The position numbers and the translations under genes were made by a program. A DNA stretch of 9,592 nucleotides from Chloroflexota bacterium (GTDB lineage Bacteria > Chloroflexota > Anaerolineae > Anaerolineales > Anaerolineaceae), in contig JAEYTI010000146.1 of assembly GCA_023434145.1 (NCBI GenBank), positions 1 to 9,592 of the forward strand. The letters are read 5' to 3'. Shown here piece by piece: positions 5,327 to 9,592 of this stretch. The notes below the pieces were generated by a model, which saw nothing but the letters and a program-made list of their open reading frames with translations, did no database searches and had not been told where the DNA came from. Position 1 is the stretch's first letter; the number at the start of each line of letters is the position of its first letter.

Positions 5327-6763
5327 CTATGGCTCGAGCCCCCATACCATAATGTTCCCACTGTAATCGCTGGAGACAATTAGTCGCCCATTGGGAGAGA
5401 AAACAACCCGGCGGACCCAGTCCACATGCCCAACGAGCCTGTGGATCTCTTGCCCGGTGGATACATTCCACAGTCGCACGCTGGTATCCCAGGATACGGT
5501 CACGGCGATGCTGCTGTCTGGTGAGAAAGCAATCCCATCCACTCCTCCCGTATGGCCCTCCAGATTTGCCGACAGCATTTCGGTGGCAAGATCCCAAATT
5601 TTTGCGGTCTCATCCACCGACACGGATGCGATTTTTGTTCCATCCGGGGAGAAAATGATCTGCTTGATCCACCCATTGTGACCGGGGAGCGTTGTGAGGA
5701 GATCGCCAGTTGTGGCATCATATATCTGAATTTCCTTGCCTGCTGTGGCCATTCGCTTGCCATCCGGTGAAAAGACCGGCCCAGCCTGGATGACGCCGAC
5801 TGGCACAGACAGCAGCACGTCTCCACTTGCCGCGTCTGCCACAATCAGAGCCTGTCCATTGTACAAGCCCAGCAGACTGTCATCGGAGGAGATGCTAACG
5901 ACGATCACATTTTTCAGGTGCCTGTATTTCGCCACCGGCTCACCAGTTTCGACGTTCCAGATCGCGGCATACGCTCCGCCGGTGATCAGCCGTCCATCGG
6001 AAAAGAATGCAACCGGCGGCTCATTCAATTCTCTTGCCAGAACACGCCTGCGGATAAATGGGCCAACCGCGTATATCGAAACCCCTTCCGCGGTGGAAGC
6101 CGCCAGGTAACGCCCGTCCGGAGACCAGGCGAGACTGACAGCCTGCGCATCGAGCGACTTGATCAGGTGGATTCGGTTCGCGTTTTCAAGATCGATTTTG
6201 CTTCCTGGCTTGAGCGTAGCGGTCGGGGTGATTGTGCTGGTCAGCGTCGGTGTAAGGGTTGGGGGCGCTGCTGTCGGCGTCTCGGCGGTGGGCGGAACGG
6301 GGGTAGGGGTTTGGGTGTCCGTTGCTGTTATTGTGGGGGTGCGGGTTGGCCTGGTTGTTTTTGTGGCTGTGGCAGTGGGTGAAGGGGTGGGCGTTTGGGT
6401 GACCTCAACCGGCAGCACGACCGTTGGCTGAGCGGTAGGTGTTGCTGTTTGGGTAGGCGTACCGATAAAACCAGACACGATATAACCGCGCGTGGGTTGG
6501 GCTACAAACAGGCCCAGCAGCAGTACAAGGAGCACAACCAGGGAGGCGAGCGCGCGATTGCGCAGTCGTTTGGGGGTAAAAGCGCTGCGGTAGCTGCTCC
6601 ACAACCGCGGCAGCGCCAGCCCCAGCGCCGCCGCGCCAAACAACACGGTCGCCAGATGGAAATTCTCGCGGATGAGAAATACCACGCTGAAGACGCCAGA
6701 GAGGATGCCGGGAATATCTTTTATGTTGATCGCGCCGCGCTCATTCCTGTTTATGTCGTTCAT
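5327..6763 (-). CDS. membrane-anchored WD40 beta-propeller protein with Thr/Pro-rich linker
   Basis: A 478-residue protein. Hydrophobic segments lie at about 20-32, 37-52 and 71-89. The Arg/Lys-rich stretch between the last two (54-70) should be cytoplasmic by the positive-inside rule, which would put the rest outside the membrane. Residues about 101-185 form a Thr/Pro-rich low-complexity linker (TPTATATK, TPTPVPPT). From about 205 to the end there are seven WD40-like repeats with recurrent FSPDG and IWD/LWN signatures, for example AWSPDGRYLA (212-221), FSPDGTKIAS (371-380), AKIWDLA (387-393) and VRLWNVSTG (429-437): one complete propeller. Such propellers are protein-binding scaffolds; no enzymatic domain is seen and the partner is unknown. 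I chose the ATG at 6763; an in-frame GTG at 6799 would add 12 unremarkable residues. Neither start has a strong Shine-Dalgarno. Confidence 0.85.
   Translation of the reverse strand: MNDINRNERGAINIKDIPGILSGVFSVVFLIRENFHLATVLFGAAALGLALPRLWSSYRSAFTPKRLRNRALASLVVLLVLLLGLFVAQPTRGYIVSGFIGTPTQTATPTAQPTVVLPVEVTQTPTPSPTATATKTTRPTRTPTITATDTQTPTPVPPTAETPTAAPPTLTPTLTSTITPTATLKPGSKIDLENANRIHLIKSLDAQAVSLAWSPDGRYLAASTAEGVSIYAVGPFIRRRVLARELNEPPVAFFSDGRLITGGAYAAIWNVETGEPVAKYRHLKNVIVVSISSDDSLLGLYNGQALIVADAASGDVLLSVPVGVIQAGPVFSPDGKRMATAGKEIQIYDATTGDLLTTLPGHNGWIKQIIFSPDGTKIASVSVDETAKIWDLATEMLSANLEGHTGGVDGIAFSPDSSIAVTVSWDTSVRLWNVSTGQEIHRLVGHVDWVRRVVFSPNGRLIVSSDYSGNIMVWGLEP
6209..6463 (-). repeat. low-complexity DNA encoding the Thr/Pro linker
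   Basis: The stretch encoding WD40-protein residues about 101-185 is dominated by short degenerate ACN/CCN codon repeats (seen as GT-rich DNA on the plus strand). It lies wholly inside the coding frame and is a candidate site for length variation between strains. Long opposite-strand frames here (Val/Gly-rich) are artefacts of it. Confidence 0.75.
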
Positions 6764-6792
6764 CTTGCCCCGCCAAAGAATGAAGCCAACCG

Positions 6793-6821
6793 AATACACG
6801 TGGGCTCTTTTGAGTTTCCAA
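6793..6821 (-). promoter_or_regulatory. weak sigma-70-like promoter candidate for the WD40 gene
   Basis: On the minus strand TTGGAA (6816-6821) and TGTATT (6793-6798) are 17 nt apart, each matching 4 of 6 consensus bases. They lie 30-58 nt upstream of the ATG at 6763. The -35 candidate falls in the outer arm of the large hairpin at 6814-6880, so the hairpin or a factor binding it could affect this promoter. Confidence 0.25.
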
Positions 6822-6880
6822 GCGTTATTGGAAGTTTGGGGCGGTTGCTCTGCCTCAAACTATCAATAACGCTTGGGAAC
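6814..6880 (+). repeat. long stem-loop in the divergent WD40/cydD intergenic region
   Basis: Arms 6814-6844 and 6850-6880 pair around a 5-nt TTGCT loop. The longest perfect block is AAGCGTTATTG with flanking CC/GG (13 bp). On a plus-strand RNA, 30 of 31 positions pair, four of them as G-U wobbles, with a single A-A mismatch (6832/6862). On a minus-strand RNA those four would be A-C mismatches. This suggests the structure matters, if at all, in plus-strand RNA. Candidates are a 5'-leader element of cydD, a small RNA, or a decayed palindromic repeat like the two perfect ones at 2290 and 3050. Confidence 0.6.
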
Positions 6881-6913
6881 CATTAATGAGCGTCTATGTA
6901 TTTTTGACGCACC

Positions 6914-6931
6914 GGAACAAGGTTTTGTTCC
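6914..6931. repeat. short hairpin upstream of cydD
   Basis: GGAACAA (6914-6920) pairs with TTGTTCC (6925-6931) across a GGTT loop. It is followed by CCTTTTG, a weak T-tract, so it could end a short plus-strand transcript passing through the 6814-6880 hairpin. Equally it could be an operator-like dyad before cydD. Evidence is only the symmetry. Confidence 0.3.
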
Positions 6932-6962
6932 CTTTTGTTACTTTGCGATAGCGGACAACCGG

Positions 6963-6991
6963 TTGACGCGCCGGGCAAACCCGGGCAAAAT
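6963..6991 (+). promoter_or_regulatory. candidate promoter of cydDC giving a near-leaderless mRNA
   Basis: TTGACG (6963-6968, 5 of 6 to consensus) and CAAAAT (6986-6991, 4 of 6) are separated by exactly 17 nt. Initiation about 7 nt downstream would fall at about 6998, next to the ATG at 7000. No Shine-Dalgarno is present before this ATG, which fits leaderless translation. The spacer contains a direct repeat of CCGGGCAAA (6971-6979 and 6981-6989), and AACCGGTT (6957-6964) overlaps the -35. Confidence 0.4.
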
Positions 6992-6999
6992 TACGGTAC

Positions 7000-8736
7000 A
7001 TGAATCTCGACCGCAGGTTGATCCAACTGGCCGGGGCGGTGAAGCTGCCTCTTACGCTGACGGTTCTGGCGGGCTTTCTGACCGGTGTTCTCACTGTGCT
7101 GCAAGCCAGCCAGATCAGCCGGGTGATCGCGCGCGTGTTTTTGGGCGGGCAGGTGCTCGCGGAGGTCATGCCGCTGTTGTGGGGGCTGCTGGCGCTATTG
7201 ATCGCGCGTCCGCTGGCGGTGTTCCTCTCTGAATTGGCGGCGGGGGAAGCTGCGCTGCAAGTCAAGGCACGCGTGCGCGATCTGCTGGCCGAACACTTAC
7301 TGCGGCTCGGCCCGGCCTACACTACCGGCGAGCGCTCCGGCGAACTGGTCAACACCGCCGCGCAGGGCGTTGAGTCGCTCGATGCTTATTTCAGCCAATA
7401 TTTGCCGCAGCTTGCCCTGGCAGGTCTCCTGCCGGTGGCGTATCTGATCATCGTCTTCCCCCGCGATCCGCTTTCCGGCGCGGTGCTGCTGTTCACCGGC
7501 CCGTTGATCCCATTATTCATGTTCCTGATTGGGGCGAATGCACAGTCGCTAACGCATAGGCAGTGGTCTGCCCTGGGGCGCATGAGTGCATATTTCCTCG
7601 ATACCTTACAGGGGATTACCACGCTCAAAGCGCTGGGACGCAGCCGCGAGCAGGCTGAAAAGATCGCCGCCGTGGGGGAACAGTACCGTGAGACGACCAT
7701 GAGCGTGCTGCGCGTCACCTTCCTCTCGGCGCTGGCTTTGGAACTGCTCAGCACCATAGGCACTGCCATCGTCGCGGTACAGATCGGGCTGCGCTTGCTG
7801 TACGGGCGGATCGGTTTTGAAGAGGCGTTCTTTCTGCTGCTGCTGGCTCCGGAGTTTTACCTGCCCCTGCGCAACCTGGGCTTACGCTTTCATGCCGGAA
7901 TGTCGGGGATTGCGGCTGCGAAGCGGATTTTTGGCATTCTGGAAGTGGAAGCACCGAACCCTGCCCCGACACAGGCGGAACTGCCAACTCCGCCGCTGAC
8001 GATCGAGCTGGAGGGCGTGGGCTATACCTACCCCGGCGAGCGGTCCGAACCGGCACTGGCGGACGTTTCGTTGCGGCTGGAGCCGGACGAGATGATCGCT
8101 CTGGTGGGGACCAGCGGCGCGGGGAAGAGCACGTTGGCGCACCTGCTGCTTCGTTTTCTGGAGCCTCAGCAAGGGGCTATCCGTGTGAATGGCGCTGCTC
8201 TGGCGGAACTTCCGGTAGAAGACTGGCGTAGGCTGGTGGCTTGGGTTCCACAAGCCCCGCACCTGTTTCACGGCACGCTGGCTGATAACTTGCGCATAGC
8301 CGAGCGAGATGCTTCGTTAGAGCAGATGAAGGAAGCACTTGAATGGGCCGGATTGGGCGAATTTGTGTCCGCGCAGCCGCTTGGGTTGTATTCGCCGGTG
8401 GGCGAAAGCGGCGCGCGGATCAGTGGGGGGCAGGCGCAGCGGCTGGCGCTGGCCAGGGGCTATCTGCGTGCGGCGCCCCTGCTGATTCTGGATGAGCCGA
8501 CCGCGCATCTCGATTCGGCGCAGGAGAAGATTTTGGAAGAAAAAATCCGGCAGCTTTGCTGGGGCCGCACCGCGCTGGTGATCGCCCACCGCCTGCCGAC
8601 GATACTGCGCGCCGACCGGGTGATCGTGCTCGAAGCGGGTCGAATCGTGGAAAGCGGAAAGCCGGAGGCTCTCATTCAGGCGGGCGGGGCATTTGCCCGG
8701 CTGCTGGATGCATACCGGCAGGAGAGGCAGCAGTGA
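7000..8736 (+). CDS. cydD: thiol reductant ABC exporter, CydD subunit
   Basis: A 578-residue half-transporter with an N-terminal membrane domain (about residues 1-310, around six helices) and a C-terminal ATPase domain. The membrane part carries blocks typical of CydD: YFSQYLPQL (130-138), FLSALALELLSTIG (241-254) and LLAPEFYLPLRNLG (281-294). ATPase motifs are complete: Walker A GTSGAGKS (370-377), Q-loop Gln418, signature ISGGQ (474-478), Walker B LLILDEP (494-500, Glu499) and switch His530. With CydC it forms the inner-membrane CydDC exporter of glutathione/cysteine, linked to haem and required for assembly of cytochrome bd oxidase. The ATG at 7000 has no Shine-Dalgarno; a promoter-like pair just upstream suggests a leaderless message. 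The stop overlaps the cydC GTG start by 4 nt. Confidence 0.93.
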   Translation: MNLDRRLIQLAGAVKLPLTLTVLAGFLTGVLTVLQASQISRVIARVFLGGQVLAEVMPLLWGLLALLIARPLAVFLSELAAGEAALQVKARVRDLLAEHLLRLGPAYTTGERSGELVNTAAQGVESLDAYFSQYLPQLALAGLLPVAYLIIVFPRDPLSGAVLLFTGPLIPLFMFLIGANAQSLTHRQWSALGRMSAYFLDTLQGITTLKALGRSREQAEKIAAVGEQYRETTMSVLRVTFLSALALELLSTIGTAIVAVQIGLRLLYGRIGFEEAFFLLLLAPEFYLPLRNLGLRFHAGMSGIAAAKRIFGILEVEAPNPAPTQAELPTPPLTIELEGVGYTYPGERSEPALADVSLRLEPDEMIALVGTSGAGKSTLAHLLLRFLEPQQGAIRVNGAALAELPVEDWRRLVAWVPQAPHLFHGTLADNLRIAERDASLEQMKEALEWAGLGEFVSAQPLGLYSPVGESGARISGGQAQRLALARGYLRAAPLLILDEPTAHLDSAQEKILEEKIRQLCWGRTALVIAHRLPTILRADRVIVLEAGRIVESGKPEALIQAGGAFARLLDAYRQERQQ

Positions 8737-9592
8737 GGAGTACCTTGCCGCGTCTCCTCCACTTTTTGCGACCCTTTGCGGGGCAGGTGGCGCTTTCAGT
8801 GCTGCTGGGCACGGCAACTGTGGCCGCGGGCATTGGACTGTTAGGTTCCTCGGCGTACCTGATCGCCACCGCCGCGCTCCAGCCATCCGTCGCAGTCTTG
8901 CAGGTGGCTATTGTGGGTGTGCGATTCTTCGGCATCAGCCGGGCGGCGGCGCGTTATCTGGAGCGGCTGGTTTCGCACTCGGTCAACTTCCGCCTGCTGG
9001 CAGGGCTGCGGACGTGGTTCTACCGCAAGCTAGAACCGCTGGCGCCCGCCCGCCTGCAAGACTTCCGCTCGGCGGACTTGTTGAGCCGGGCGGTGGCAGA
9101 TATTGAGACGCTGGAAAACTTCTACGTCCGCGCAGTGGCGCCGCCCCTGGTGGCGTTGGTGATCACGGCGGGCGTGAGCCTGTTCGTGGGCCGGTACGAC
9201 CCGCGCCTGGGTCTGATTCTGCTTGGCGCGCTGCTCCTTGCCGGGATTGGCCTGCCGCTGCTGGCCTACGCGCTCAACCGGGCCCCTGGACAGGCGGTGA
9301 TTGAGCGCCGGGCGGAACTGCACACAGCGCTGCTCGATCTGGTGCAGGGCATGCCCGATCTGCTGGCATATGGGCAGGGCGCAGCGCAAGCGGACCGCGT
9401 CCATGCGGCTGGGGAACAGTTGGGGCAGGCGCAGCGTACGTCGATATGGGCTGGGGCGCTGGTCAACGCGCTGGGGCTGCTGATCAGCGGGATGGCGCTG
9501 TGGGGTGTGCTGGTAGTTGGCATACCCCTGGTGGGATCGCAGTTTGATGGCGTAGCTTTGGCGGTGCTGGCCCTGGTGACGATGGCCGCATT
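8733..9592 (+). CDS. cydC: thiol reductant ABC exporter, CydC subunit (3' part beyond window)
   Basis: An open frame of 286 codons from a GTG at 8733 runs off the window. The start overlaps the cydD stop in a GTGA arrangement and has AGGAG (8720-8724) 8 nt upstream, so the pair is translationally coupled. The N-terminus RSTLPRLLHFLRPFAGQVAL leads into the first membrane helix. Then come blocks characteristic of CydC: IATAALQPS (44-52), QVAIVGVRFFGISRAAARYLERLVSH (57-82), WFYRKLEPLAPARL (95-108), RSADLLSRAVADIETLENFYVR (112-133) and APPLVAL (136-142). Only the membrane domain is seen; the ATPase domain should follow beyond 9592. It pairs with CydD to export thiols to the extracytoplasmic side. 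Whether cydAB follows cannot be told from this window. Confidence 0.92.
   Translation, partial: MRSTLPRLLHFLRPFAGQVALSVLLGTATVAAGIGLLGSSAYLIATAALQPSVAVLQVAIVGVRFFGISRAAARYLERLVSHSVNFRLLAGLRTWFYRKLEPLAPARLQDFRSADLLSRAVADIETLENFYVRAVAPPLVALVITAGVSLFVGRYDPRLGLILLGALLLAGIGLPLLAYALNRAPGQAVIERRAELHTALLDLVQGMPDLLAYGQGAAQADRVHAAGEQLGQAQRTSIWAGALVNALGLLISGMALWGVLVVGIPLVGSQFDGVALAVLALVTMAA

Noticed and set aside
5277..5597. Hsp20 extended to 255 residues
   Set aside because: The extension is antiparallel in composition to nothing known and overlaps the 3' end of the same-strand WD40 gene in another frame; the ATG at 5276 with GGAGGG gives a normal-length Hsp20.
6209..6463. CRISPR or minisatellite array
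   Set aside because: There are no regularly spaced identical repeats with spacers; it is degenerate Thr/Pro codon repetition inside a reading frame.
6764..6799. GTG start at 6799 for the WD40 gene
   Set aside because: Possible, but it adds 12 residues without any Shine-Dalgarno and would overlap the candidate -10 box; the ATG at 6763 is the simpler choice.
6395..6886. 163-residue plus-strand open frame opposite the WD40 gene start
   Set aside because: It runs antisense through the linker and membrane-segment codons and into the intergenic hairpin; composition is explained by the other strand.

Overview
The window looks like chromosomal DNA of a free-living bacterium, most likely a member of the Chloroflexota (Anaerolineae-like). 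The main clue is a membrane-anchored WD40 protein whose propeller hangs on a long Thr/Pro-rich linker, a style of secreted protein common in that phylum; the fairly GC-rich coding sequence and a CydDC transporter fit but do not prove it. No transposase, integrase, phage gene, CRISPR array, tRNA or rRNA was recognised.

Layout. Positions 1-263 hold no convincing gene: there is a possible C-terminal coding fragment, two imperfect stem-loops, a 12-bp palindrome and a strong Shine-Dalgarno. Three plus-strand genes follow: an HSL-type alpha/beta hydrolase (264-1235), an enterochelin-esterase-like hydrolase overlapping it by 11 nt (1225-2289), and a creatininase-family amidohydrolase (2351-3040). 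A perfect 23-bp inverted repeat separates the second and third genes. A 32-bp perfect inverted repeat (3050-3119) lies at the convergent junction with a minus-strand block. Read in its direction of transcription, that block contains a WD40 beta-propeller membrane protein (6763-5327), a small heat-shock protein (5276-4830) and an ABC1/UbiB-type atypical kinase with two C-terminal membrane helices (4820-3123). The last two are 9 nt apart and probably cotranscribed.

A divergent intergenic region (6764-6999) carries a third large hairpin (6814-6880) and promoter-like sequences. It leads into cydD (7000-8736) and cydC (GTG start at 8733, running off the window), which together encode the heterodimeric thiol exporter needed for cytochrome bd assembly.

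Functionally the window divides into a small hydrolase cassette of unknown substrate, a membrane/stress group (Hsp20 plus UbiB-like kinase, with the WD40 surface protein next to it) and a respiratory-assembly transporter. No clearly new system was found. The most unusual signals are the three long hairpins at gene junctions. One lies inside an apparent operon, and one keeps its pairing on the plus-strand RNA through G-U wobbles.
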